Positions 42,051 through 54,690 of a stretch of DNA of 64,000 nucleotides are shown in pieces (the stretch's first letter is position 1; every line of letters begins with the position of its first letter). The DNA is from Microcebus murinus (taxonomy: Eukaryota > Chordata > Mammalia > Primates > Cheirogaleidae). Where the stretch lies: contig NC_134109.1 of NCBI RefSeq assembly GCF_040939455.1, forward strand, positions 33,931,501 through 33,995,500, written 5' to 3'. Under the pieces are notes generated by a model. It worked only from the letters and a program-made list of their open reading frames with translations, made no database searches and was not told the DNA's origin. The position numbers and the translations under genes are program-made.

Positions 42051-42500
42051 TGTGTTTTTATAGTAGAATGAATAAATATTGGTATACTTATAGAATGGAC
42101 TACCATACAATAATTATGAGAATGAACAACTACATGAAACAATATGAATCAATTTTACAAACATAATGTTGAAAATAATCCAGACATAAAAGATTACATA
42201 TTATGTGTTCCATTTATACAAAGTTCAGTAAAAAACAAAAGTAATCTACCTGGGCTAAAAATTAGAAGGGTAGTTACATAATAATTACTTTTGAGCATTG
42301 GGCTGTGACTACAGGGTCTCAGGGGCTTCTGGGATATTGATAATATTCTGGTTTCTTAATATGCATGTGGATTATACAGGTATACTCAGTTTTTGAAAAT
42401 CCATTAAAGTGACTATACTATTTGTACTTTTTTGTATTTTTATAACTATACTATTTGTATTTTTTTGTAATTTAAATAAAAAGTAAATAACAACTTAAAA
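42051..42500 (+). mobile_element. L1M 3' end, plus strand, inside an L2
   Basis: The 3' UTR words 'gaatggactaccatacaata', 'tattatgtgttccatttata' and 'gggctgtgactacagggtct', then an A-rich end, follow the L1M consensus. They are placed between two L2 pieces. Confidence 0.65.
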
Positions 42501-42504
42501 AAAT

Positions 42505-42715
42505 ATAATCCTAGTATCATTTCTTCTGTGAAAGTTTTCCTAAATTAAGTCCCTCAGGCAGTCTTTATTTTTGCTAATACATCACATTTTATTTATCTAA
42601 TTCTTTATGTTCCCAAATAAAAATATAACCTTCCTAACTTTGAAGACATTAACTCTATCTATCCATGTACAGCTCCCAGTACAGTGCCTGGCAGTTAGTG
42701 AGTACTCAATAATAT
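42505..42715 (+). repeat. L2 LINE, 3' terminus
   Basis: The end 'acagtgcctggcagttagtg' and 'agtactcaataat' is the L2 3' end. It probably completes the copy that begins at 41690. Confidence 0.65.
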
Positions 42716-42749
42716 TATACGTTAAGAGTTTTCCAATCTCTACATTAAC

Positions 42750-42935
42750 ATTTTGGGTCAGAAAATTCTTTGTTGTGGGGGCTGTCCTGTGCATTGTAGG
42801 GTATTTAGCAGCATCCCTGGGCTCTACCCATCTAATATCTATAGCAACTCTCCACCTGTAACAACCAAAAATGTCTCCAGGCATTGCCAATGTCCTCTGG
42901 GGACCCAAATTGCCCCTGGTTGAAAACCACTTATA
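42750..42935 (-). mobile_element. MER20, nonautonomous hAT-Charlie DNA transposon
   Basis: Read on the minus strand it starts gtggttttcaaccaggggca and runs through 'tgtctggagacattttt'-like text, 'ctgctaaataccctacaatg', 'cacaggacagcccccac' and 'aacaaagaattttctgaccc'. It is nearly full length. Confidence 0.9.
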
Positions 42936-43789
42936 GACATACATGTTTCTAAGGAAAAACACAAGCCAAATATCAATTCACTTACCAAAAAGCTTTAGGT
43001 TCTGAAACGATTTGCATGTTAAGGGCAACTAAAAAAACAGGCTCTTTTGAATACCGAAGGGAAAGTTGAATTCTACATGTTAGAAAAAGTTCATACAATG
43101 CTTTAAATATCTAGATAATTAAATATAATTCACATTAATTACATGCTAGAATAATGTTTGCTTTGGAATTCCTGAGCAGAAGAGTGAGTTTGCCAAGCAA
43201 AACAATTCTGTAAATAAGTTTATGTATTTAGTACTTTAAAAAATGACTGCTAATTGTAGCTAAGTATATTAAATGCCCTAATTACAAAGTATTTTGCAAG
43301 GTTTGCATCTATGAATAGACCATTAATTGTAAATTATTGAGGTTCAGTAAGTTTCTATGTGTAAAATATTTAACAGTGAACATTCCATAAGAAAAGGATA
43401 GTTAGAAAGCAAACTATCATGCACCAGCTTTGTGGGGAAAAAAAAAAACACACAAAAGGCAGAACTAACATATTAGAAAAAATTGTGTTTGTATTTTATT
43501 AACTTCATATCTTTGTTTCAGGACATATTTTTGAGCTTGATTTGCCATAAAATTGTGAGTACAAAATATTTGAGTACTACCATGTTAATGGAATCTGAAA
43601 AAAGAAAGAATGAACTAGTTTATAATTATGTGTGTTAAAATGATATAGCTAAAGTATAATCTGACCTTGCCAAAATTATTTCCTGACAACCAATTCCTTA
43701 AACTCTTTGTGATTAGAAACAGTACTTAAGATGAGGCAAGTGAGCCAAATGAAAACTGAAAAAAAACAGGCAGTTTATAAAAGAAGAAA
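42936..43789. other. GPHN intron, nothing recognised
   Basis: AT-rich unique-looking sequence between MER20 and an old L1. No supported feature. Confidence 0.5.
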
Positions 43790-45250
43790 CAAAACTGGAC
43801 AAATACAAGAAAGTGTTTAATTAATAAGCTATGTCAATAAAAATGTAATTTTCACCTATTAAATTGGTAATATTAAAAATGATAATGGATGTGCAACCTG
43901 ATAAACTGAGAGTACATATAAATTTGTACATATATTCTAAGAGGGCAATTGGTAATATGTATTATGAGAAGACCCCCAAAACAATCACAGTGACAACAAA
44001 AATAAATAAATGGGACCTGATCAAATTAAAAAGCTTCTACACAGCCAAGGAAACAAATATTAGAGTGAATAGACAACCTACAGAATGGGAGAAAATATTT
44101 CTATGGCATACATCCAATATAGGGCTGATATCTAGAGTCTATAAAGAACTCAAGCAAATCAGCAAGAAAAAAATCAAACAACCCCTTTAAAAAGTGGGCA
44201 AAAGACATGAATGGAAACTTTTCAAAAGAAGATAGACTAATGGTCAAAAAACATGAAAAAATGTTCAACATCACTAATCATCAGGGAAATGCAAATCAAA
44301 ACCACAATGTGCTATCACTTAACTCCGGTGAGAATGGGTTTTATCAAAAAGTCCCAAAACAACAAATGTTGGCCTACAGAGAGATAAGAACACTCCTACA
44401 CTGCTGGTGGGATTGCAAACTAGTACAACTTCTATGGGAAGTATATGGAGATACCTCAAAGAACTAAAAGTAGAACTACCATTTGATTTAGCAATCCCTT
44501 GACTAGGTATTTGCCCAAAGGAAAAAAAGACATTCTATAAAAAAGACACCTGCATACGAAAGCACAATTCACAATTACAAAGATGTGGAAACAGCACAAG
44601 TGCCCATCAATCCATGAGTGGATTAATAAAATGTGGTATATGTATACCATGGAGTACTACATAGCCATAAAAATGGTGACTATCTCTTGTATTAATATTA
44701 ACCTACATGGAACTGGAGATCATTCTTCTAAGTGAAATATCAAAAGAATGGAAAAACACCACATGTACTTGCCATTAAATTGGAACTAATAGAGCACTTA
44801 TGTGCACATATGGAAATAACATTCATTGGAAATCAAGCAGTTGGGGGGAGGAAGAGGATATGGATGGGTATATTCATACCTAACAGGTACAATGTACATT
44901 ATCTGGGGGATGGGTACATTTATAGCTCTGACTTGAATAGTACAAAAGCAATTTATGTAACCAAATTGTTTGAACCCCCATAATATTCTAATAATAAAGA
45001 AAAGGAGAGATTTCACACTTTTGAGTCAGTTACTCCATTTTAAAGAAATATTTCTAAAGCAATCACCAGAGGTGTGTGTATATGATAATTGATATAAAGA
45101 GAATGTTTGTGATAGGAAATAGGAAAGAACCTAAATATTTAATGATAGGGAAATTAAATTACTGATAGCTTGTTTATACTCTACAGTGACTGAAAAATTC
45201 CAATTTTTTGTAGAACAGCTACTACCTGGAGAAAAACTTACATTATATGA
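43790..45250 (+). mobile_element. Old L1M 3' end split by the lemur L1
   Basis: The left part (43790-43967: 'cacctattaaattggtaata', 'gggcaattggtaatatgtat') and the right part (45007-45250: 'actccattttaaagaaatat', 'aacctaaatatttaatgata') are two halves of one decayed L1M 3' region. Confidence 0.6.
43968..45006 (+). mobile_element. Lemur L1, 5'-truncated, plus strand
   Basis: ORF2 C-terminal text: 'gggacctgatcaaattaaaa', 'ttttcaaaagaagatagact', 'acactgctggtgggattgca', 'atggagtactacatagccat'. The strepsirrhine 3' UTR follows, ending 'cccccataatattctaataa'. It belongs to the same subfamily as the forward part of the L1 at 29421-30210. The open piece at 43864-44190 carries a degenerate ORF2 segment ([19 protein letters not shown]). 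Flanking duplications are not clear. Confidence 0.9.
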
Positions 45251-45257
45251 AAAGGAG

Positions 45258-45490
45258 AGTGGTTAAGAGCAATGGCTCTGGAGTCAAGACTAAATAGTTC
45301 AAATTCTAGCTCTATTACCTTCTGCTTGCTCTGTGATCTAGGTCAGTTTATCTAATCATTTAATCTCTCTAAACCTAATTTTTTAATATGTGAAATGGTG
45401 ACTATTTTGTAGGTTTGTTGTATGAATTAAATAAGATATTACATAAGTGCTTATCACAATGCCTACATATAGTAAGTATGCATATGGTAT
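45258..45490 (+). repeat. MIR SINE, near full length
   Basis: It starts gtggttaagagcaatggctc and runs through 'ggagtcaagactaaatagtt', 'tgctctgtgatctaggtcag', 'taatctctctaaacctaatt', 'gtatgaattaaataagatat' to 'cacaatgcctacatatagta'. This is the best-preserved MIR in the window. Confidence 0.88.
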
Positions 45491-47869
45491 GGTAACCATA
45501 GCTATGGTAACAATTGGTATGATATCTCTAAGAAACTCAAGATATAAACCTGTATATATGCATGTTTCCAATTGTATAATTTAATCAATTGCTCCTAAGT
45601 AATAGTTGTAGGTTGGGATTATTGGTGTTTTTTATATACTTCATTCTGTTTTTCTGTATTTTCTGAATTTTTTTGGTAAAAACTATATGTTATTTCTGTA
45701 TTCAGAAAAAAAAGGAATTATTTGAACATATATCATATGGAAAATAGTGTGCTCCTAATATTATAACACTAACCAGAATGTATGGAAATTTGAAGACAGA
45801 TTTTCTTATTGATAAAGAGGAACTTTCTATAGATGGTCTTCAGTTTTACTTTATAGTTACTAACCTTCATGGGAAGCAGGATATCTAAGCAGACTTTGGC
45901 TTTTATCTGTCTCACAAAATCTACCTTAATTTTGATCAGAAGATTAAAAAAAAATTTATAAGAGATTTTCTTTTAGGATCTCTGCTTAAGATTTCTACAA
46001 AGGGATTATTACCCCTGATTGCAAAGTAAATACACATTGACTACTCTACTATGGTTATGAACAAACCAGAGAAATTTTGATTCCTAAACATCTGAGGAAT
46101 CAAATCTGAACAGTTTTTATGCTGCTGATATAAATAGAAAACACTCTGCATTTTCTTCATAAGTACTAAATATTGCAAAAGATCTAAAAAGCATTCTAAG
46201 ACAAATACAAAAAGTTTGGTGGTGGTTTGTATTTTATAAACATCCAAATATCTAACTACTGAACTTCTCAGGTATTGATTTTGATGTACATGAAATTAAA
46301 GATTTTTAAATGTAAATAAAAGAGCTTCAAATCAAGTAATTTCTCTATCTAAGGCACTTTATTATGCTTCCCCTCAATGATCTCTCTCTCACCCACCTGA
46401 CCTCTTGTGTCATAGGCATAGTGAATTAATTTTTGCCAGCAACACTGAAATAGGAAGGCAAATGGGGGAAATGATATTAGAGGGTATAGAGACTGGTTAT
46501 CAGTGCCCTATTGTTATTGTTTATATTTAAAACCAAAGAACTAAAACACCCTCCAGAAAATGCTCATGTAAGGAAGCTACATCTTTAACCACATCTTTTG
46601 CAAGGTTCTGAATACATTCTGTGGACATTCGGTAGACAAAGGAAAGAAATAAAAGAAAAATTACATGATTTGTTAGAGAATAGTTACCTACAAAGAATCT
46701 CCTGATTGTAAGGAAATTTAAAGAATTATCTTGTTATTAAATATTAAAAGGACTTGAAGCCTAATAAGGATGAGATAGAAAAATTACCTTCTCAGATTAA
46801 CTTTCACACAAATGAAACATATTATACACTGTTTTCAATTTAGCTTTCCTTGAAATAAAAAAAGTTCAGAGAACACAAGAAAAGAAAAATCATATTTATT
46901 AATAAATGAGTTTAATAAAATGATGTTACTCATATTTTATTTTATTCCAGATCTTTAAAATATCTGTATACTATGCTTTTTTGGCTTTAAAAATGTTTTC
47001 AGAATGAACACAGGTAAGGCAAAATCTTTTAGAATTATTCATTATTGTTAAGAAAACAAACTAAATCTGGAGTTAATTTCTATTTTAGTGCTTTTTTCTT
47101 GACATGAGAACTTTGACTTTCCCACTGTGCTATTAAAATAAATAACTTTAGTAGGACATCAAGAGAAGGAAGGAAAAATAGGTTACTAAAACTTATCCTA
47201 AGCGCAGCTTTAAAGCAAACAATGTGAAGTACTGAACAATAGGAACGAAAGCTAACTAACTGCTCTAAAGAATGAAGGCAAATATCAATATAGGGAGGAC
47301 AAATAAATTCATAGTTCAGATGACTAGTTAATACAGTCCATAAAAATCCTAATGAATATGATCAAATCTTCTGACACCAGGAATTCTAGTGAGTTTTAAT
47401 TGATAATGAGGCTAAATTTAACTCCTGAAGATTTTCAATATTGGTATTGGAGTTGTACTTCAGGGGGAAAACTCCCTCACTGTTTGCAATTACATTCAAA
47501 AACAACTTCCTGGACTCTAGTTGGACTCTAGCCACTCTCTACTCTTCTACTACACACCTAATGATCCTGGTTTAGGTAATGCTTATTCATTGGTATGAAT
47601 GAAATCACCAATCTCCCACTGAATGTTCTAGGCTTTAAAATTAAAGAGATTTCTATTAGCATGTAAGTTATTGTCAGCACCTTTAGTCATGATGACATTT
47701 TAATACAGAAAACATTCTTATTCTTGAATCAATAATGTTTAAGAGTTGAAAGGATTTCGTTATATATAACCACTCTGACTTGAACATTTTCCTCAAAGAA
47801 TTAGATGAAAAGAATGAAATTTTGTGGATGATAATAGAAATGCATTTTTTGTTAAATGTCTTTTTTCCC
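45491..47869. other. GPHN intron, nothing recognised
   Basis: About 2.4 kb of AT-rich unique-looking sequence. No repeats, RNA genes or exons that I can support. Confidence 0.5.
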
Positions 47870-47965
47870 CTCTCCTGAAATGTAAGCTCCTTGAGAGCAA
47901 GGCCTTATATTTTTGTGCTACATACTCCTAGAAGACTACATGGTATATAGTGCAGCCTTTCTTAC
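47870..47965 (+). repeat. L2 3' end
   Basis: The text 'aaatgtaagctccttgagag', 'caaggccttatatttttgtg' and 'atggtatatagtgcagcc' follows the L2 3' UTR. Confidence 0.7.
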
Positions 47966-48379
47966 TAGTTTCTGAGAAAATTTTTGTATGTAGTGAACTA
48001 ACTTATCTCCTATGCATATAGAATGATATTAGTTTATGTATCACCCTTTGTAGAATTGAGACAATAGTCACTCAAATTATTTTCTGTGTTTGATAGTTTA
48101 GATGAGGAACCTCAGTTCAGAAAGAGTGGATAAAATTTGTAAAAATCACCCCCAAAATTGAAGAATTAACAAGTGAAAACATACTACCTAAGGCACTGAA
48201 AGTCTTCTTTCCTAAATCCATTAACTACTCCAGTTTTGAAAACAAGGACCAATTCTTTCTAACTTTTATAATTCCTATAAGGTCTAGGACACTATGGTAC
48301 AGACTTTAACTCATATTGTGTTTCATCAGTGGATTAACACACACACATATTTATATGCATGCATACACTACCTAAACCA

Positions 48380-48442
48380 TATCCCCAACCTACTGAATCA
48401 GAATCTCTGGGGGTTGGGCCTAGGAATCTTTTTAGAAAAATC
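48380..48442 (+). mobile_element. MER5A/B fragment
   Basis: About 60 bp: 'cccaacctactgaatcagaa', 'tctctgggggttgggcctag' and 'gaatctttttag' match the MER5 centre. Confidence 0.75.
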
Positions 48443-48969
48443 TCTATAGGAAGAAGGCTGGGTATTTAAGATGAATGACCATAGAATTTAAATTGATTTC
48501 TGTTTTCATTGCTGTTTCCTCTAAACATGATCTGGTTCCCTCATGTCAGTCATTTTCACTTAAACTTTGCCTTTCAAATGCCTACCTCTTTTTTCCTTTA
48601 AAAGTCCTCATTATTCCATTTCAAAGACATGCCATCATTCTCTCTCAAAGTTGATATTTTCTTAAATTTAACCTTTTTTGAAATCATTTTTGCTGTCCCA
48701 CAAGCATCTAAGATCTGAGTTATTTTAACATCATTCTCTCGTTTATTCATAGAATATAGGGTTGTCTGCACTTAACACTTAGCCTTCTGTAGCATTTCTA
48801 AAAGTTTATAATTTTTTTCTATTCCCAATAATAATATAATATTTTGGATTTATCCATTTTTCATGTTAATTATGTAGTTTCCCTTATCTCTTTGCTACTA
48901 ATTCAATTTGTTCTTAAATAGACAAATGTATTAAAAGCTATTGAATTCACTGCTAGTTAAATAACCAAA

Positions 48970-49475
48970 AACCCCCCCAGATACTTGCTGACCAATGTTC
49001 ATAGAATTATTCATAATAGCTAAAACGTGGAAACAACCCAAGCCTCCACAGAGAAACTGATAAACAAATTATGGTATGTGCCTATAACAGAACATTAGTC
49101 TTAAAAAGGAATGAAATTCTGATACATGCAACAACATAGATGAACCTTAAAAACATTATGCTCAGTGAAATAAGCCAGACACTGAAAGACAAAACTCGTT
49201 AAGATTCCACTTATATGAGGTACCTAGAATAGGCAAATTCATAAAGACAGAAAGTAGATCAGAGTTTACCATGGGTTGGAAGAGGGAAGAATGGAGAGTT
49301 TCTGTTTAATGGATATAGAGCTTCTGTTTGGGATGATGAAAAATCTCTGCAAACAGATAGTGGTAATGGCTGCACAAAACCGTGAATGTACTAATACCAC
49401 TGAATTGTACACTTAAAATTGATTAAAATGGTAAATATCATGTTATGTATATTTTGCCAGAACAACTTAAAAACT
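48970..49475 (+). mobile_element. L1MB 3' end, plus strand
   Basis: Consensus words in order: 'tgttcatagaattattcata', 'acataagatgaacc'-like text near 49130, 'gaaataagccagacactgaa', 'gattccacttatatgaggta', 'accatgggttggaagaggga', 'tgaattgtacacttaaaatt' and 'ggtaaatatcatgttatgta'. Confidence 0.85.
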
Positions 49476-52089
49476 ACTGAAATAATTTTCTTGATTTTCT
49501 TAGAGCAGCATTTTTCTTGATGCTGATGCATTTTATCCTTAAGAAACATTAAAAAAAAATCCCTGTCCATATTTTTAATATTCCATAAATTTATCACTCT
49601 CTTTAGAGTTTTCCTTTTCCTTTTTGAAAAAATAAAATAAAATTTAATATGGATATTCAGCATTTTCCACACTTTAAGCACAATGATGCTGTAGATATAT
49701 ACACACACAGAACACTTCAAATCTGTAAATACACATGTGCATGCACACATACACACCCCACATTACATCTCCTCCTTAGACTCTTGCAAATTTTACCAAA
49801 ATTCTTCTCTGCTTCTTGTGTTTGATCTTTCATGTATATATAAGTACATGAGACTACAAGCTTTACAAAAAAGATAACTTTATATTGCAAATTATTTTTA
49901 GAAGCCAAGTACTTTGCACATACAATAATGGGAAAATACCAATTTCAAAAGTTTACTCAACATACAAGAAAAGATAGTTTAAAAGGAAGGAAAGATAAAC
50001 ACATCAAAAGGATCTCTAAAGAACTGATACTACATAAACTATGGGGAGGCTGAGAAATGGCATTCTCAAAGGAAAAAAATGGAGCAGAGTAGAGAGTTGC
50101 TTTAATCTGAACTACAAAGAACTATAAGATAATTCAATTTATTATTTTTTGAGATCATACTTTTAAATTTCAAAAATTCTTCTGGCCTTACTAAAAAATA
50201 AAATAGGAATAATTTATTCTTATAAAATCCTGGAAAAATTAGGGAAAATAAATCAAGAAACAAATTTAGTATATGAAAAATTATTGCAAGATCCCATACA
50301 CAAGGAATAATTATACATACTATAATGTGAAAAGATAACTGAAGCAAAGATGATGAGTTAGAAAAGAACATATATTCCTAAATAAAGAGAAGTATGTGGA
50401 ATTGTATAAAAAAGCAGAAAGGACATGTGGCATTGAGTTTAAAAAGTCAGTTTAGGAGTAAACTGGGCTGTGCTGATAATAGCAAAGCATTTTCCTATTT
50501 CTAAGATATATTTGGATAATATGTAGGCAAAACTTTTCTTGAAAATGAAATCTGTTCAGGGTTACAAGACAACAGAAGAACAATGTCAATGATTTATTAG
50601 ATGCAGAGAACTGTAAAGGAGGCAACATGGGCCAATCAGCAAGTTGCAAGTAGGAGATGAATGCAATGTTTTAAGTAAATTAATGGGGCAGCCACAGGCA
50701 GCATATAGACAGAGGCGGCAATAGTCAAGCAAATTCAGTCAGCAGTCCAACTCAGTGGCTCAAGGCAGGTGGAGAGAGACAGCGGAAATATTCAACAATC
50801 TGCACCTACTTACAATATTACAGGCATAGATTGGGCAGGGCAAGGGTCACGCAGGCAGATGGTTTAACACTTGGTAGGCCATAGTATAGGGAAATGGTAG
50901 GAGAGCAGATAGACGATGCTGGGCAGTTTAAAAATGCTAAAATAGCAGATGGATATGGCAGTACCAGGCCATTTACTAATGGACAAAGCATCATTGAGTG
51001 AAGAATGCAAATCATTCAGCAGATGAGTGAACTGAAGCAAAAAGTAGAGACAAAAACCAAAGGCAATCAAGCACGAAGACAGAAAACTAGAGAAACAATG
51101 ATAGATCATCAGAAGCAGTTGGGTAGGGTAGTGACAAGCTGTCAGCAGAGGAACAAAACACCATTCAGGAAAAGATGAGATTGAGAGTGAAGCAGTCCCC
51201 TGAACTGGGTGTCTTTCATCTAGGAAACAGTAATTGATAAACTGCATACGAGAATCCACAAGAGAACAGCACACAAATGGAAATAGCAGATGGATCTGAA
51301 CTCTATTGCCCAGGGATACAGAATGACCCTAGAACATAGATACATAACAATCCACAAGGAAACTAAACAGATGGGAAAAATGGGTCCAAGCATTTTTTTA
51401 TGATGATAAAAAAAATCAAAACACTAAAAATTATTAATCTGGAAATGATTGGCTGGGATTGAAGTCTTCGCTTACCCCTTTCTGGAGCCCACAAAATGGG
51501 AATGGTGGGAATTTCTGCAGCAGAAAAACAGAAGAGAAAAGGGATTTCTGACTCCCAGTTTGAGGAAAGCAGGTCAAAATTTAGGGCTGTATGAACTGGT
51601 TCAAGGAAATAAGAACCAGCCTGAACCTTCTCCCCTCCTCAGAAGCAAACCATTTCTGAGGTTTGGAAAAGATTTAGTGAGCCCTCACCCCATCATTTCC
51701 CACAACCTCCCCTTTCACACTTACCTCCAGTGCAAACAGATTCCAGCAAGGAGGTACTTGGGAAAATTCACTCCCATGTTTACAACCATAGCAAAATTTG
51801 AGGATGGCCAACTAACGGTACTTCCTGTGTAGGTCAGGTTTTTGACTCAGTGGGATCCCTCCCACTCTTTGTGAGTAAGCAGAGGGAATAGATTACTAGA
51901 AACTACCTACCTCTTTGAATGTGCATGAGAAAGGAATCAGGGACAGTAATACCAATAAATAAATAGTAATATCAGTAAATACCTTAGTAATCTAATCAAT
52001 TGCCATGGCTTTTTAATTCCATTTATATGTTGAAGACTATAATATTTCTAGACCATATTTTTCCTTGGAAGTCCAGATGCATATATCTA
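49476..52089. other. GPHN intron with an unclassified GC-richer block
   Basis: AT-rich up to about 50640, with a CA/TA patch at 49695-49757. From about 50650 to 51900 G+C is higher. The word CAGATGG or GCAGATAG recurs without fixed spacing (near 50857, 50905, 50946, 51285, 51369). Open frames of 136 codons (50864-51274, minus) and 127 codons (51449-51832, plus) occur here, but neither translation resembles a known protein to me. It may be an old LTR element or plain intron. Confidence 0.45.
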
Positions 52090-52790
52090 ATTACAATTCA
52101 ATGTCTCCACTTGAATATCTAAAGGCAATTCAAGTTTCTATTACCCAAGTAAAATTCCTGATCTTTTCCCTCAAACCTACTTTTCCCACAGCCTTTTCCA
52201 TTTAAGTAAATGGCAACTCTATCCTTCCAATTGGCCAAGTCAAATCCTAGGTCTTGACTTCTCTCTTTCTCTTATTCCATCTGTTACCTCTCCCTGTATC
52301 AATAGTCTACTTCTCATTACTTCTACCTCTATCATTGATCTGAAACACAATCGTTTTTTCACCTGAATTATTTTAATTACTCTCCTCATTGCTTTCCCTA
52401 TTAAAATATTTTAAGTCAGATCATGCTATGCTGCTGCTCCATTACACTAAGGTAGCATACGGATTTTACATGATCCATGACTTTCTTTCCTCCTTAAGGT
52501 CTTTGCTCAAATGTCACCTTATCGATGGTTGCTTGATAGAAGTCTCTATTTAAAATTATAACCTTCTTTCCTGCCTAAACTACCTATCCTCCTTCCTTGG
52601 TTTATTTTTATCCATGGAACTTAACATTTCCAATACTATATATTTTACTTGTTTTCTTAGGGTTACGTCCTACCACTAAAACATAAATTCCATAAAAGTA
52701 GGAACTTTTGACCTCTTTGTTCATTGCTATACCCCCAACATCTTGAATAGTGCCTGGTATAAATATAGTGGTCTTTTAATACAAATTTGG
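52090..52790 (+). repeat. L2 LINE, ORF end and 3' UTR
   Basis: L2 text in order: 'taaatggcaactctatcctt', 'tcttgacttctctctttctc', 'ttttaagtcagatcatgcta', 'gtctttgctcaaatgtcacc', 'ccatggaacttaacatttcc', 'ttcattgctataccccc' and 'gaatagtgcctggtata'. Confidence 0.85.
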
Positions 52791-52935
52791 GTCCATGAAG
52801 CATTAATTTCTTATGGGGCTTCTCCTTCCTCAATCTCAAATTTTCAGGGCATTCTTCTGAAAGCTCACATGCTATGGGTTTATGAATTACCAGAGTAGAT
52901 GCGAGTGCACTATAGGATAGGAATGTTTTAAAATA

Positions 52936-53275
52936 GGGGTTGGCAGACTATAGCCCATAGGCCAAATCCTGTCCCCTGCCTGTTTTTTGTATGGCCTGAA
53001 GTCTAAAAATAATATTTATATTTTTAAATGATTCAAAAATAATCAAAAGAATAATATTTCATGCCACATGGAAATTACACAAAATCCAAATTCAGTGTCT
53101 ATAATAGTTTTATTAGAACACAGCCAGCCTCATTCATTTATATCATCTATGGCTGTCTTTGTGCTACAGGTCTGGTAGAGTTGGGTAGCTGTGACAGAAA
53201 CCACATTGGACTATAAAGTCTAAAGTATTTACCATCTGGCCCTTTAAAGAATAAGTTTGCTGACCCTATCCTATG
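52936..53275 (+). mobile_element. hAT-type (MER1-group) nonautonomous DNA transposon, copy 1
   Basis: It starts ggggttggcagactatagcc, continues 'ccaaatcctgtcccctgcct', 'tttttgtatggcctgaagtc', 'gaacacagccagcctcattc', 'tatggctgtctttgtgctac' and 'tttaccatctggccctttaa', and ends 'aagtttgctgaccctatcc'. The ends are inverted copies of each other. A second, reversed copy lies at 60597-60930. I do not recall the Repbase name. Confidence 0.85.
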
Positions 53276-54676
53276 GTATTTTACATTAATATTTCGAAGG
53301 CAAAGAGTAAAAACTGCAGTTCGAGCAAAGATAGATTAGAATTTATTGTTAATACTGTTGTTACTGTTGCCCATGATGTACCTTTGGAGGAAGGTGTATT
53401 TATAGTAGGGGTTGCTTTCAATATTATATAAAATTATATATATATAATTTATATATAATTTTATTATATAAAATTATAAAAAGGAGTCCTTCTATTCCTC
53501 TAAATATAATTCGTTACTGATGGTGATATTCATTCATCTACCACACAAAGCGGCCCCATCTTAAAGGAGAGAGTACAGTATTAAGTATTGAAAATGGAAA
53601 ATGGGAGTGAATGAAAGAGGAAGTAAATAGAGCCCATAAATAGAACTCATATCAAAGTATCACATAATTAACCAAACTTCTAAATAGATACCTTATTTAA
53701 CAGTAGTGGAAAATTAGCATGAGTTGAATCTCAATTGAGTTATTACTAAATTGACCTCATTATAATGGGGTTGCCTGTACAATGTAATCTTGAATCACAG
53801 CAAGCAAGAGACATATTATAATAAGACTTCATTATACCTATACAATACCCAAAACAATTATTTTCTCATTGGTTCAAATACCTACATTTTACAAGAAAGT
53901 ACTTTAAAAATCTGCAAAATCCTATTTAAAATTACCTAATTAAAACTGACCTATCTTTTCCTTCCATAAAGTCTCAGACTGAGGATTATTCTATGCAAAG
54001 ATATTCTATTATTTTTTGCAATCAAACTTACAGAAAGGGGTGAAGAAGCTGAAGGGAAGACACTTAATTTATCCCAATGACATACATCATTATAATGCTA
54101 TCTTCATTCTTCCTAGAGGAGTATAATTTATTTCCTTGTATTATCGATTATTCCTAAAAGCACGATCAATTACTTCTTCTGTATTGTTGCCTTTGGCCTT
54201 TGGTCTCTTGCTCAGTGACTCTGACAACATTTTATCTTCAAACTCCATACTTCCAAGAGGTTTACTGCTTCATTCTTCACAGCATCTTTTGAAGGAACTT
54301 AGATCCTTTCTGCTAATTCTCATCTGTGTGCCATTAATGATTATCTGAAATAATTCCTCTCTCCATTGGACATTTGTTCTCTATTCTTTTTACAGCAGCC
54401 ATTCTCTTTACAAGTTCCGATATAAGAAAATCATACTGGTAAAATATCATTTAAATTTGATTGTCATTTGAATCTACTTTCTGACTCCCCATCAGATTCC
54501 TTTTATGGCAGGTAATAACATCAAGTTACAAATATTCTGCTCTTGTGATACAATGATATTATTCATAGAAGTTCATAGTACTTGACAGATATAAACTCAT
54601 TTTCATTATATTATATTTTGTGTGAAAAGCAACATTAAGTCCATTTTACAGATGACTATATAATATATATAAAGAG
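53276..54676. other. GPHN intron with an A/T palindrome
   Basis: AT-rich. It contains the palindromic tract at 53421-53478 and a 42-codon open stretch on the minus strand (54141-54269). No named repeat recognised. Confidence 0.5.
53421..53478. repeat. A/T palindrome with duplicated arm
   Basis: The core aaattatatatatataattt (53431-53450) is a perfect 20-bp palindrome. The 16-mer attatataaaattata occurs at about 53423 and again at about 53463. Such tracts can extrude a cruciform and vary between individuals. Confidence 0.85.
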
Positions 54677-54690
54677 AAATTTGTATTCTT

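Noticed and set aside
42597..42962. 121-codon minus-strand and 84-codon plus-strand frames
   Set aside because: Both are translations of MER20 and an L2 end.
50864..51274. 136-codon open frame on the minus strand
   Set aside because: Rich in Ser, Leu, Phe and Cys, with no recognisable domain or splice context; a gene is not supported.
51725..51745. Donor-like site as a real gephyrin exon boundary
   Set aside because: The adjoining sequence does not encode gephyrin; kept only as a low-interest cryptic exon.
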